From contig NC_064045.1 in NCBI RefSeq assembly GCF_932526225.1, positions 8,682,138 to 8,746,137 of the forward strand: DNA of 64,000 nucleotides, written 5' to 3'. A model generated the notes under the pieces. That model made no database searches and had not been told where the DNA came from. It was given only the letters and a program-made list of their open reading frames with translations. Shown one piece after another: positions 18,532-31,957 of this stretch. The translations under genes were made by a program, and so were the position numbers. The DNA is from Nematostella vectensis. Its lineage: Eukaryota; Cnidaria; Anthozoa; Actiniaria; Edwardsiidae. Position 1 is the first letter of the stretch; each line of letters opens with the position of its first letter.

Positions 18532-21500
18532 TCAACTGCAAATGCACGCTGCCATGTCAAAATACCTGTTTATTCTAGAAATTTTATTGGCCAAGATAAA
18601 ACATTATAGCATAAGATACACAGCACAGCATGATTCATAATATTTTTTAATATTTTGGTTATAGGGTTAATTACTGTCTGATGGTAATTTTATGTGGGGA
18701 ACCTTGTGAATATAAGACAACTAACAGCTATTGTTCTGGCTTCTTCTGATTGGTTCACCACATAAAAAATCACCTGTAAGGTATAAAGCAAAGGACATGT
18801 TTCACGCAATTTCTTCAAAATCTTACTATGTTTGGTATAAAATACTATGGTAAGTGTCAAAAGCTTTCTGTGGTGATTACCAAGGAATACCTCAACTATG
18901 GTAAGTGTCAAGCTTTCTGTAGGAATTACCTAGGAATGCCTCAACTATGGTATGTGTCAAGCTTTCTGTGGGGATTACCAAGGAATGCCTCAACTATTGT
19001 AAGTGTCAAAAGCTTTCTGTGGAGATTACCTAGGAATACCTCAGCTTTGGTAAGTGTCAAGCTTTCTGTGGGAATTACCTAGGAATGCCTCAACTATGGT
19101 ATGTGTCAAGCTTTCTGTGGGGATTACCAAGGAATGCCTCAACTATTGTAAGTGTCAAAAGCTTTCTGTGGTGATTACCTAGGAATGCCTCAACTATGGT
19201 AAGTGTCAAGCTTTCTGTGGGAATTACCTAGGAATACCTCAACTATGGTAAGTGTCAAAAGCTTTCTGTGGGGATTACCAAGGAATGCCTCAACTATTGT
19301 AAGTGTCAAAAGCTTTCTGTGGGGATTACCTAGGAATACCTCAACTATGGTAAGTGTCAAAAGCTTTCTGTGGGGTTTACCTAGGAATGCCTCAACTATG
19401 GTATGTGTCAAAAGCTTTCTGTGGAGATTACCAAGGAATGCCTCAACTATGGTAAGTGTCAAAAGCTTTCTGTAGGAATTACCTACGAATGCCTCAACTA
19501 TGGTAAGTGTCAAAAGCTTTCTGTGGAGATTACCAAGGAATGCCTCAACTATGGTATGTGTCAAAAGCTTTCTGTGGGGATTACCAAGAAATGCCTCAAC
19601 TATGGCAAGTGTCAAGCTTTCTGTGGGGATTACCTAGGAATGCCTCAACTATGGTATGTGTCAAAAGCTTTCTGTAGGAATTACCTAGGAATGCCTCAAC
19701 TATGGTATGTGTCAAAAGCTTTCTGTGGAGATTACCTAGGAATGCCTCAGCTATGGTAAGTGTCAAAAGCTTTCTGTGGGGATTACCAAGGAATGCCTCA
19801 ACTATGGTATGTGTCAAAAGCTTTCTGTGGAGATTACCAAGGAATGCCTCAGCTTTGGTAAGTGTCAAAAGCTTTCTGTGGGGATTACCAAGGAATGCCT
19901 CAACTATGGTAAGTGTCAAAAGCTTTCTGTGGAGATTACCTAGGAATGCCTCAGCTTTGGTAAGTGTCAAAAGCTTTCTGTGGGGATTACCAAGGAATGC
20001 CTCAGCTTTGGTAAGTGTCAAAAGCTTTCTGTGGAGATTACCTAGGAATGCCTCAGCTTTGGTAAGTGTCAAAAGCTTTCTGTGGGGATTAACAAGGAAT
20101 GCCTCAGCTTTGGTAAGTGTCAAAAGCTTTCTGTGGAGATTACCAAGGAATGCCTCAACTATGGTATGTGTCAAAAGCTTTCTGTGGAGATTACCAAGGA
20201 ATCCATCAGCTTTGGTAAGTGTCAAAAGCTTTCTGTGGGGATTACCAAGGAATGCCTCAGCTTTGGTAAGTGTCAAAAGCTTTCTGTGGAGATTACCTAG
20301 GAATGCCTCAACTATGGTATGTGTCAAAAGCTTTCTGTGGGGATTACCAAGGAATGCCTCAGCTATGGTAAGTGTCAAAAACTATCTGTGGGGATTACCA
20401 AGGAATGCCTCAGCTATGGTAAGTGTCAAAAACTATCTGTGGGGATTACCAAGGAATGCCTCAGCTATGGTATGTGTCAAAAGCTTTCTGTGGGGATTAC
20501 CAAGGAATGCCTCAACTATGGTATGTGTCAAAAGCTTTCTGTGGGGATTACCAAGGAATGCCTCAGCTATGGTAAGTGTCAAAAACTATCTGTGGGGATT
20601 ACCAAGGAATGCCTCAGCTATGGTATGTGGCAAAAGCTTTCTGTGGGGATTACCAAGGAATGCCTCAGCTATGGTAAGTGTCAAAAGCTTTCTGTAGGAA
20701 TTACCTAGGAATACCTCAACTATGGTATGTGTCAAAAGCTTTCTGTGGGGATTACCAAGGAATGCCTCAACTATGGTATGTGTCAAAAGCTTTCTGTGGA
20801 GATTACCTAGGAATGCCTCAACTATGGTAAGTGTCAAAAGCTTTCTGTGGGGTTTACCTAGGAATGCCTCAACTATGGTATGTGTCAAAAGCTTTCTGTG
20901 GAGATTACCAATTAATGCCTCAGCTTTGGTAAGTGTCAAAAGCTTTCTGTGGGGATTACCAAGGAATGCCTCAACTATGGTATGTGTCAAAAGCTTTCTG
21001 TGGGGATTACCAAGGAATGCCTCAGCTATGGTAAGTGTCAAAAGCTTTCTGTGGGGATTACCAAGGAATGCCTCAGCTTTGGTAAGTGTCAAAAGCTTTC
21101 TGTAGGGATTACCTAGGAATGCCTCAACTATGGTAAGTGTCAAAAGCTTTCTGTGGGGTTTACCTAGGAATGCCTCAACTATGGTATGTGTCAAGCTTTC
21201 TGTGGAGATTACCAATTAATGCCTCAGCTTTGGTAAGTGTCAAAAGCTTTCTGTGGGGATTACCAAGGAATGCCTCAACTATGGTATATGTCAAATGCTT
21301 TCTGTGGGGATTACCAAGGAATGCCTCAGCTATGGTAAGTTTCAAAAGCTTTCTGTGGGAATTACCAAGGAATGCCTCAACTATGGTAAGTGTCAAGTTT
21401 TCTGTGGGTATTATCAAAGAGTATGGGAGTATAAAGTATACTACATGTTGCTTTTAATATTGTGTTATATCATGTATGTTATACTTTCATCTATTGTTTT

Positions 21501-22640
21501 TAATGCACCATGGTATTGATTTCAGCGTAAGAGATGACTCTAGAGGAGGGGCTGAAGGTGGAAAAGAGGATGTTCCATACCACATTTGCTCTTGTAAGTA
21601 CAGTCAACGCCCTGTTGAAGTCTTGAAGCTTTTACTTCTTTAGGTGTGAATTCACAGTAGTTTTTAGATACAGATAAAAACGATATTTATTAGAAACTAG
21701 AAGATAACCTTGAAAATTTCAAGAATGATTGTTCGATGTAGGGTGCTTTAAAATTATGTCACATGGGATGTTGTGACGACGCATCCAGTGAAATCCAAAG
21801 TGTTTATTGATTCACTGGTTGAAAGTTTAATGACAAAGCCACTTATTGTGTCCCGATGTAAGTTATGGGGAAAAGGCTGGGCTTGGGATATCACTCCTTG
21901 TTGTGTCCTATAACCCCAAAATTTGCAAGAAACCAACCAGGGTACACTCTCCCGAAAATAATTTTACGACCTACCGATTTGCGTTTCTCTAGCGAATGTG
22001 GTTGAATCTCGGCTAGCGCCTCTTTAAATGACAAGATATTAGGCAAGTGAATCCACACTTTATTAAATAAACATCTATCACAGTCTGGGGTTATGTAACC
22101 AGCACATTCCAGAGATTCGCGGCATTGTCACTTATGAAAATAGCGGGATCACTCACTCACTCACACTCACTCACTCACTCACTCACTCACACTCACTCAC
22201 TCACTCACTCACTCACTCACTCACTCACTCACTCACTCACTCACTCACTCACTCCACTCACTCACTCACACTCACTCACTCACACTCACTCACTCTCACT
22301 CACTCACACTCACTCACTCACACTCACTCACTCACTCACTCACTCACTCACTCACTCACTCACTCACTCACTCACTCACTCACTCACTCACTCACTCACT
22401 CACTCACTCACTCACTCACTCACTCACTCACTCACTCACTCACTCACTCACTCACTCACTCACTCACTCACTCACTCACTCACTCACTCACTCACTCACT
22501 CACTCACTCACTCACTCACTCACTCACTCACTCACTCACTCACTCACTCACTCACTCACTCACTCACTCACTCACTCACTCACTCACTCACTCACTCACT
22601 CACTCACTCACTCACTCACTCACTCACTCAGTCACTCACT
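18532..22640. repeat. Block A, copy 2
   Basis: Same order as copy 1: unique 5' flank (18532-18842), 51-bp minisatellite, unique 3' flank (21413-22146) and a (TCAC)n tract. It is longer than copy 1 because both repeat tracts are longer. No gene is supported. Confidence 0.85.
18843..21412. repeat. 51/48-bp minisatellite, about 50 units
   Basis: Same unit as at 13196-14235 and about 2.5 times longer. Both ends are the same as the ends of the shorter array, so the arrays differ by internal expansion or deletion. GGTAAGT or GGTATGT is present in almost every unit. Long open frames on both strands (17-residue period) are artefacts of the period. Confidence 0.92.
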
Positions 22641-22641
22641 C
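22147..22641. repeat. (TCAC)n tract
   Basis: About 495 bases of TCAC, nearly pure from 22320 onward; the counterpart of 14975-15420. Confidence 0.95.
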
Positions 22642-23734
22642 GAGGAAGCCGGAATTTAAAGACAACTAGAAGAGAAGCATTGGTCCAATAGCTTTGTGTC
22701 TTACTAAATAGAAAGTCTAAGCTCTTCGGCAGTGGATTTATACGTCAGCCACAGACTCAGTGTCATTGTTTCATCAAATGGCGCTGCGCAGTGGTGCTCT
22801 GGCTAAATCCATTCAGTGCAAGTGTGGAATCTCTACTGAGTGTGAACATGGTCAGGGTGTGCAATGATGCTATTAAAGAATGTCGATCAACCACTCCTTT
22901 GTTATTGTTTACAAATGAAAATACAACGGTTTTTGGCAAGAAAACTTCGAAATGGTATTTTTTAGGGCTTCTGAGGTATTTTAAGGGTCGAATATCCCGA
23001 CGAGCATCTCCAACACTTTTACCCTGTAGATCCCCCCCCCCCCTCCCCGGGCATAGAATGCACCATTTAAACTAACTGCCGTCATAGAGTACTACTGTAG
23101 AAGTATCTCTCCACTCTTATCACGGGCTATAGGATAACTTTTATCTGAAGTGATGTCTAATGCTTGTTAAAACACGCATCCCTACCTCTACTGGCTGTAT
23201 TTGCCTTGGTTTCGCTCCCCTAGCAAGCTCACTGCGCTTACGACCTTTCAAACGACGCACGACGCACGCGCTTTGTAACCGCCGCCGCCTGGTATATGAG
23301 TAACCCGAACCCCAGCGGCGCGTTTTTCTCTTCCCCACTATAAAATATAGTATTCTTGGTGTAGGGATGATGTTGAGGTAGGAATACGCCTTCAGCCGTA
23401 AAGCTATCCTTGCTTTCGTAATATAACAGTTTTTTTTAACCATTTGTAGATTATAGATTTGAACAGAGAAGCGAATTGGCTTAACGAAGAGTGATTTCAA
23501 TTAATACTTCTGCGACAGATACGAGGACTGTAAAATGATTATTGTTGTCATGGAAAATAAAAGGAGACACACAGACAAAGGTAAGACGTTGATATACAGC
23601 GTTTTTATTGAGGTCCTTTACATATACAAGGACTTTGAATAATCAATAAGAAAATGTTTACAATGAATAACTAATTTGTTGATATAGAACAGGCGCTCTG
23701 CAAAGCTCAAAATCATATTGAGTACAGACCATTT
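22642..23734. other. Non-coding spacer
   Basis: Contains a poly-C tract (23031-23045) and a segment at 22868-22935 (aagaatgtcgatcaac, then tttgttattgttta) that recurs inside an intron at 57736-57800. No gene is supported. Confidence 0.35.
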
Positions 23735-23905
23735 GTACTCAAGAAACGTGATTGGTGGAGACCGCTTGCATACAAGACACGTGATTGGTGGAGAGACCGC
23801 CTGTATACAAGACACGTGATTGGTGGAGAGACCGCTTGTATACAAGACACGTGATTGGTGGAGAGACCGCTGTATACAAGACATGTGATTGGTGGAGAAA
23901 CGGAT
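23735..23905. repeat. 35-bp tandem repeat, about 5 copies
   Basis: Unit gattggtggagagaccgc / ttgtatacaagacacgt is repeated about five times with small deletions, ending 0.3 kb from the stop of the NLR gene. Confidence 0.8.
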
Positions 23906-24190
23906 TTCGAGCATGTCCTATCATTATTTGGAGAGAAACGTCACAGCGTGTCACGAACAACAACAACATACTTGTACTTCCCTGTCATGTCACGCTATGA
24001 CGTCGCGTATCAAAACGCACGCAAAACTGAGAGCTACACCTTAGGATTAACGAAAGCCTCGTTGTGTTCATCAGTATAATGATGAGCCTAAAAAACATAA
24101 GCTATATAGGACTAGTTGTTTATCTCTAAATTAGTTAATCTAATCACGCGCCCTATCTTAGAAACGGCGTTTATTACAATTATCTTATTT

Positions 24191-27100
24191 TCAACGTAAC
24201 TGTACTGCTAAATACTTCTCAACTTTGCATTCCACACCTCGGTGATATCTTTTGTACGGGTTATGAATAGGAAATCCCAATTTCTCCTTCATTTTCTGAA
24301 AAATAAGTTCATCACGAATCCAAATAGAGAGCGAGTGCGGCTTGGAGCAACTGTTTAGAATGGGATCACTCTCGTGAAACAGATGCTGCAGTGACTCACT
24401 TTCTGAGCAAGCGTCAATAATGGCCTTCTTACCGACATCACTGATGTGATTATACGAGATGTCAAGAGACTGTAAAGATTTAGTCTTAGTCACATACTTC
24501 GCAAGTGCACACATACCTTCGTCATCTATGTTGTTACATGCTAAAGATAGTTTCTCGAGAGAAGTATTTTTCGATAACGCTTTAGAAATCGATCTTGCAC
24601 CGAACATATTTATACCACAGCCATCAAGTATCAGAGTCTTCAGCCTGCAACTGTTGTCCTGAAGTATGTTTGCAATAGCATTTAGTCCTGCTAGTCCTAT
24701 TGGGTTAATACTCATATCTAAAAGTGTCACATTTTGTATGGCTTTCGCTAATGCTTGAGTGCCAGAGGGGCCAATCCCTGCGTCAACTAATATAAGTTCG
24801 GTCACTTTTGTGTTCAGAGCAAGGCCATCAGAAATACGTTGCGCACCTAGATCGCCAATATTACCATGAATCGATGTCAGTCTCGTGATAGTATTGTTGT
24901 GCCTCAACATTTCACCCAAAGCCTGACCGGCATCAGGCGTCACGCGACGAGGATTTATCGCGAGTGTTCGTATTGTAGTATTGAACTTCAATGCTTCTGC
25001 AATATGCTGAACGCCAGCATCTCCCAAAATTCCTCCCCCAATGTAAATATCGGTAAGAGTAGTATTGCCAGATAATACCTCGTCCAATGCAATGGCACAG
25101 TTGTCATCTATACTTGGAGATTGAATGTGAAATGTCGATAGGGTAGAATTGTCTATCAAAGACTTGACCAATGTAACCCATGTCGTGTATTTATTATTTG
25201 GACAGAAAACAAAATACCGGATTGATGAGTTACGTGACAGGAGGTCGTCTATCGAGCTTTTGATGTTTTCAGAAGACTTTGAAATCGTGAGGTTCAGGGT
25301 TAGTAAAGACGAGGAGGAAGCCATCGCATCGACGAGCTGCTGAGGAATTGTGGTGCCCTGTTTGTCAATCAAAATAGTGAGGTGACTGAGGGGAGGCGCA
25401 CCACTGGCGCTACGGCCAGTTTGCGGGCTCAATATTTCAGACGAATCGCGTGACAACAAATGTGACAATCCAATTAAAGTGCTAGAATGACTGACATAAG
25501 CAGCAACTCTGCACGGCAAACGCTGACATACCTCTTGTAGCCAACGACATTCGATATCTTCGCATTCTGCTAAACAATCACAAAGCAGAGAGAACGGTAA
25601 CCAATGCTCATGATAATCACAAGTGGGTACCCCCAGCGATGACATTTCTGGTACCAACGGCGCGAGTGCTTCTATGGCTTTTCTCGCATTGCCACCAACC
25701 ATAACTGCGAGATCGTACATGGTAGCAGTATAAAAAAAGGTCTCATTACGTAAGAGTTCAGGATCAACGATTCCTTGCGCAAGTCTGCTGGCCAAATACA
25801 AAGCACAGAAATAGTCCTGAAAAGACTTGTGGTTAAAAGAATACAAAAACACAGACCGTATTGACGGCTTCTCCTTTCTAAGAAAACCTATTTTCATCAG
25901 GTCTTCTGATGGTTTGCAATGGAAAGTGACGGCATTATTTTTCAGAGAATCAAAAGCAATTTTACCGAGTTCCAAATGTAGCGCTCGAATCTCGTCCTCG
26001 TTTAAGCTCCTATTTTCCTTTTCGCAAAATCGTCTTGTCCGTAAGTACACTACTTCATCGTAAAGTTGCCTTAGACTGATTTCCTTTTCGAAAGTTTCAT
26101 TTGCATTAGTCTGACTATGTTCTTGAAAGCAAAGACAATAAAGAGCTAATGTTAGGGGATTAGATAAATCAAAATTGGAAATCCCTTGTAAGATAATTCG
26201 AGGAAAAAATTGATCTAGAGGAAAAACCCTTCTTATGTAGTCCTGTACATCACACAATCCCTCGAGATGTAGAACATTGCCTCCCACAAAGTGCTTGTAT
26301 AAGTTGTAACCTTGACTAATTTGTTCTGGTCTGGCTTCCTGTGACCTGATTGTAACGAGAACGTTACTCATGGCAAAATCTTTCCTAGTTATTACTTTAC
26401 CTAAGCTTTCTTTTACGTTACTCGCCTCTAATGGAAGTTCATCGTAGCCGTCTAAGATCATTAGGATCTTAGACTGGTTCTTCTTCATGTAATCAAACAC
26501 CTGCCCTCTCTCCTCATCAGAGGTTTCTGATGACAGGAGTTGCTCCTGCACTGCTTGGGCAATTCCCCCATCTTTCATTTCTTTGCATCTCAAAAAGAGC
26601 AGCAGTTCAACTTCTGGAAAAGATTCAGATGTAGGCAATTCTCCTTTAGCCCAGTCAAAGGCAAGCTTTTGACACAAAGTAGTTTTGCCGGCACCTGATT
26701 CCCCCTCTATTAGTACTCTGCATGCTTCCTTCAATTGCCCATCAACAACAAACAGGCCATCCATCTTCACGTCAAGGCCATCGTCTCTATTGACCAGTTT
26801 CAGCTCCGAGAACATCTTGTTGAGGTGGAAGTCATACCTAATACCACCAAAGTCATTGCCATGGAGGTTATCAAGCGGCTCTATCAATGCATTCTCACCA
26901 GTTGTGTACTTTTCACGCAGACACTTGATCAGGTTTTCAATAACTAGGAAGGTCCAAACAGAATAGTTTTATTTTGTTTGAGATTTACATTTTATAATTA
27001 AAAGTAAGTAGGTGCCCGAGTAGGTGCATTCAGGTTGGCTGTGTTATTCATTTATTAAAATACTTGTTTGATTCTCTGATTACCCTGACAAGAGAACTTA

Positions 27101-28938
27101 AAACAAGCTTATTAATTTGCGAGTCATTATTTTTGGTCTTCACTATCACACAAACAAGGCCCGATTTGGAAAAAAAAGTTATTTCATGGATTGGATGGAT
27201 TATGTGATTCTGAGAAAAATACATCCAGAAAATACTTCCAGAAAAGAGCATTCGAAATTTCATGATTTTTTTTTTTGTGGTAGTGGGGGGAATGGGGTTG
27301 AGTTAAAGTGAGGATTTTGCAATTTTGTGATATCAATATTTTATTTTCTAGGTTTCGCTATTTTTTCAAAACAACAACAACAGAATGTAGCAAACAGTTA
27401 TTCTCTACTGCATGGGCTAAATTTATTTCCCCAAAAGAAAAAAACAGAACTACAATTTATACTAACGATAATGTGTCTATCTGTATCAGTATAACACACA
27501 TTCTACTGAGAAGTCAGTGATCACTAGAGACGTTTCTCATAATCAGTTGTGAAGGCTAAGTGTGCTCGTGATTACAGTAGAATCCCAAGGCTGGCCTTGC
27601 CCCCATCCTGTTGCACCCCTATTCCTTCTTAGTACCCTTCATGTAAGCTCCTACCTTTAGGTCTGGTGTGTGGCTTCTCCACTGAGGCTGAGACAGTGCT
27701 AGAAGAGAAGAGAACAATTAAATCATAGTGCAATTGAAGAAAAAGGTTTCATGAAATTTAATTTTTACTAAACTAAAATAAAAAAAAACACATGTGGAAA
27801 AGGAAGACGAAAATTAATCCTGAACTTACTTTGACACAGTGGCATTGTCCGCAACAGCAGATGTGGCACCGTCCTTAAGGGTCACATTGCTAATGTTGGC
27901 CACATGTCCACCTGTGAATAAAAATTCAATTTCTATGTTAAAAAATATCTTGCTGTGCAATCCAAAAATAAGTAGAGCAGATAAATATAATAAATAAATG
28001 TGTTTTCATGTCTATTTAGCCTGATTGAAACTAAGAATTAAAACATTATCTTTATATATTTACTGTTATATGATTTCAATTATAAGTTCAGAGACAATTT
28101 TTCTGTGGATTTTGGAAAAGATATGCAATTTCTTGTAGTCTCATTTTTTTAACAAAGCATACAACTCACTTGAGCTTTGTCCCTGTATAGACCTCTTGAT
28201 GTCCTGTATGTCTCCTGCAATCTTCTCTGTAGTGACCTTCAGCTTTGATACTTCTTCAGTTGTGTGCTGTATGTCTCCTGACATCTTTTCTGTTGTGGCA
28301 GACAGCTTGGAAAATTCTTTAGCTGTGGTGGCCTTCAGTTCAGACACCTCCTTGGCTAGCTCCAGGTCATGGTAATACCAGTCTTCCAGGACGTTTTTGT
28401 ACTCCTCTCCAAGAGGGGCATCCTTTAGGGCGTCAACTTCGCCCTCAGTCACCCCTCCTAGATTGACTATAGCTTTTGAGATTTCAGACCAGCATTGAAG
28501 GAAATCCCCTTCCTTCAATTCTGTGGACTTGACATGAGCGAATATTTTGTTTCGATACCACTTTAGTCGGCACATGTTTGCCTCCTTCGTGGTGTCTGTT
28601 GAAGGAGGTAGAACATCCCAACTTAAAGTAGTTAATGGTGGTGTGAGATTACATATGTTGCGGAGAAGGCAAAACAGAAGCGTTATGTCGTATTTCTTAG
28701 CATTAGGCTGTGAACCGCTAGGGGGAAACAACAGATCCCACTGTTCTTGTCTGATGACTTTCTTCTTTAAAAGTTTCTTCAGGGTAGCTTTGTTCTTCTT
28801 TAGACTTGCTTCAAGGGAGCTTGGAGGATGGCTGGAGTTGAAGACAGTGAGCAGTGCTTTTGTGCCGCCATCGACCAGCAAACGACAGAGTCTGCTGAAG
28901 TTGTCTTTGCCTTCAGTGCCAGATAAAACAGAGGCCAT
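24191..28938 (-). CDS. HEPN-NACHT-LRR receptor (NLR), four exons, 1215 aa
   Basis: Exons in gene order are 28170-28938, 27830-27911, 27655-27698 and 24191-26943. All have GT-AG borders, phases join, and the total is 3648 bases. Exon 1 (residues 1-256) has a DZIP3-like HEPN domain (LLFCLLRNICNLTPP, then CRLKWYRNKIFAHV with the R..N...H-type core), then heptad repeats (KLKVTTEKIAGDIQDIK). Exons 2-3 are a short Ser/Thr/Val linker. Exon 4 has the NACHT ATPase: Walker A GESGAGKTT near residue 380, Walker B ILMILDGYDEL near 460, and a C-terminal NACHT helical region. At least seven RI-type leucine-rich repeats follow from about 880 to 1165. This is an intracellular innate-immune sensor by analogy; the ligand is unknown. 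Frame is intact. Confidence 0.88.
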
Positions 28939-31270
28939 ATTGTTCTACAAGACATAATACAAACTGTATACTCAGCTACAAATATCCTTGCTAGTATTTG
29001 CCCCCAAAATGAAGGATTACACACTAAATTACAGGTTCTTATGTACTCTCTGAGGAAACAATTGTGCTTCTTACTTTTGTTGCCATTTTTACTTTCCATT
29101 TTTTTACCCTTTGTTACTCTTTTATTTAAGACGTCTATCTACACAGATTCCCTCTCATGATCCACAACAAAATTACAGGTAAAACAAAACAACAAATTAT
29201 TTTCACTTCAAAGTAGACTGTCAGGATACTGTCAAGCATAATTATAAGTTAAAATATTAGGACAAATGTTTACTTCTTTTTCATCTTCCTTTGAGCCTTC
29301 TTTACAAATTCATCCATTTGTTATGACTACAATTTTGGATATTTTTGAAAAGAGCTTATTTTTCTTGTGCTTTATTCTCAGTTCTAGGTCTCCATGGTTA
29401 AACTAAGAACCCTTGTCATTCTGTTTCTTTGAAATTATATTGTCAAAATTAGTGAATTCTAAGAAAGAGTTGGTTATTTTTCTAGAGAATTATAGGAAAG
29501 AACACCCTCAAATAAACACTACAGTTGTGCACTTGAATAATTTAATGTAGAGAAAGCCAAATTATGCTATTCCGCACAAGCGCGTAATTCCAGAAACCCT
29601 GTATATTAGTGCTGCTGCCACTCTTCCTTGACAAATTACTTATTCATATTTTTCTTTTCAGCTGTGGCTGCTAAATCATAGCTCGGTCTGCATTTTACAG
29701 AATGTCTTGACACTCAATGGGGAATATGGCAATATGAGATGGAAGTATAACCTCTCAGCAACAAATCATTGATAGTTATGATAACTATATAAAACAAAAA
29801 TGGTAATGGAGTGGGTTTTTAAATCATTGATGGCTGGTTAAACTGCCTCACGGTACATTACCTTGGTAGATTTAAGTTACTGGTGAAAACAGGTGAAAAC
29901 AAGTACCATCTTAGTACTTCATCAAGCAACCTGTGACACAACACAAAGATTATGAGAATCAGCCCTCAAACATACTATAAGGCCGTTAAGATCTTATCAG
30001 AGTGTTTAGTCGGAGGGTTTGATATTAGATTAGGGTGCAGTTGTACTCAGTTTTCTGAGTTCTACTGAAACCCTCCTGGCTAGGAGCATACTAGAAGATA
30101 CCCAAAACAAAAAAGAAACGTTAACAAGTTTTTTTACTTATAAATAGATACACACTGTCAAAAATAATGTAGATATGCCTTTTTATACAATGTAAGCATT
30201 GATTAAAATTGTAGTATGCTTTTTGTTTTGTTATAAATTCCAATAATGGAATTATGAGTTAGTTTTGTAACTCACATCCTGGAATGTTTACATTTAGGAT
30301 TTTTGGGTGCAGATGTTTTGATCCGTGGCTTTTTGGTTTCCTAATATATGGATTGATGGGCTGATAGTAAGTTTGTATCACACCGTATGTTATCGTCGAA
30401 GGTTTATCGTTTTTCCATGTACGTAAGTATCTACAACAAATACAAAAGCGAAACCGGAAGTGCTATCATAAACATATTTTACAACAGGACGAAACCTAGC
30501 TCAAGATTCACAAACAAGGCACAAAAGATACAGTAAATACGCCTTATCATTTGATAAACACGAGGCAGTGCGAAAAACGGAGTTTAGGAAGAAATGCGAA
30601 CACGACATGGACGAACAACAGAAGCGAACAACCGGAACAACACGGCCACTCCACTTCGTTCTTTTTCAACACTTAATAAAGACTTTTTTCGACGATTTTT
30701 GCGCTTAAAGTATCTAAATTAAGAAAACAACCTTCTTACTTCCAGCTTCCGCTTACCGGGCAGGTCCGGTCGAAACCCTTTAGCGGCAAATCATGTTTTT
30801 TGCAGGCAAACGATGAAACATTCCGACCGTGAACGAAAGGTGTGGAGAAGAGGACGTGCAGGACTGGTAACTAGCTATTTATAAATATGGGAACGAGGTC
30901 ATCAGCGGTGTTGCCCAAAAGGCGCGGGTAAACCAAATACAATATGGTGGCGGATGAAGTTGTTTTTGTTCGGTTCGGGAAACTTCCAAAGGAAAGACCA
31001 CGAAAAACTGTGTTGGTAGGGAAGGGAGTTGTTGGGAGTTTCTTGTTACGTCCATAAACATCTACTTTATTGGCCAATAACGTTGGCCTACTACAGTTGT
31101 AAACATATACTTATAAAAACCGTTTTCAGTTGAGGCTGGGCCGTTTTTAGAACGCATCAGGAGTAAAAAAGAATTTTTTTTCTGCTATCTGAGCTTCTGC
31201 ATGTTCTTGAAATTTTCTCTGAAATTTTGACCATTATGCCTCCCCTTAAAACAGTGTCCATCTTGGGATT
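28939..31270. other. Intergenic region upstream of the NLR gene
   Basis: AT-rich, with no supportable coding region; short frames near 30871-31077 lack any recognisable feature. The NLR promoter should lie just right of 28938, but I see no distinctive box. Confidence 0.35.
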
Positions 31271-31503
31271 GTTATAGCCCAGTGGTGGAACCAGGAATGC
31301 GCCCAAGAGGGGCGGTAGGTGGGTGGGTGGGTGGGGGGGGGTTGGGTCACTTACCTTGAACTGGAATTAGTCGAATTTTATACGGTCTAAAATCCACAAC
31401 TTTACCTCTCTTCATCTGTTGTATATTTTGATGTATTGATGACCTCTTCCTGGCTGTCCCAACTCTCCCCCCCCCCCCCTGGAAATCCTGGATCTGCCCC
31501 CTG
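31271..31503. mobile_element. hAT-like MITE, poorly preserved
   Basis: Left end cagtggtggaaccagga and right end tcctggatctgccccctg form an imperfect inverted pair with the CAGGGG..GATCCAGG look of hAT termini. G-rich (31316-31342) and C-rich (31467-31480) tracts mirror each other inside. No clear target duplication. Confidence 0.4.
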
Positions 31504-31957
31504 CAAATCTACAAATCTTGAAGCTCCTGACAAATCAAACTCAGCTTGTAAACTCAAATTAGATACATTCAGGGTCTGGGAGAAGAGTATTGATGGCCCT
31601 TGCTTCCCTGGGATAGCTTTGAACTACTGTAGCCATTCAGACCACAAATTGTATTAATTCAAAATTTTTATATTGGTTTCAGAGCAAAGAGGGGCAGAGA
31701 TGTCTAGCACATCAACTCCTAGAGCACATCAAGCCTGCCTGTGGTTACCATTGCAATGTCACACTTCTGTTCCTGGATGCAACAAGGAGAACTTTTGGCA
31801 TTGGTGACAGTATAAATATTGGATTAAACTAACAAAGTTGCACTTTTTATCTCAACATAAGAACCATTTTCTTTATTGCATTTATTTTTAAAAAATAGCA
31901 AATTTGTCTTTAAAGATTGCAGATAACACAGTTGCAGAATGATATTTTATTATAAAG

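Larger units (their letters stand above)
15421..18532. mobile_element. Block B, copy 1: decayed virus-like mobile element
   Basis: The same sequence recurs at 31668-34210. Components in order are: a short conserved open frame (15432-15587); a minus-strand 81-aa ORF (15713-15958); a TTAA-flanked MITE (16436-16681); a plus-strand zinc-ribbon VLTF3-like gene (about 16800-17528, interrupted); a minus-strand SLATT-like gene (17666-18197); and a minus-strand fragment (18210-18400). The convergent order of a VLTF3-like gene and a SLATT-like gene is one I associate with virus-like elements in cnidarian genomes. Copy 1 lacks ~500 bases present in copy 2 (33519-34020), and copy 2 lacks ~1.13 kb present here (16521-17647). 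Confidence 0.6.

Noticed and set aside
19596..20697. Long open frames on both strands (up to 331 codons) in the 51-bp array
   Set aside because: The unit is 51 or 48 bases, so any stop-free frame stays open; the product is a simple 17-residue repeat with no start context or relatives I recognise.
23141..23500. 119-codon minus frame with a basic stretch
   Set aside because: No start context, no recognised motif; basic residues come from GC-rich simple sequence.
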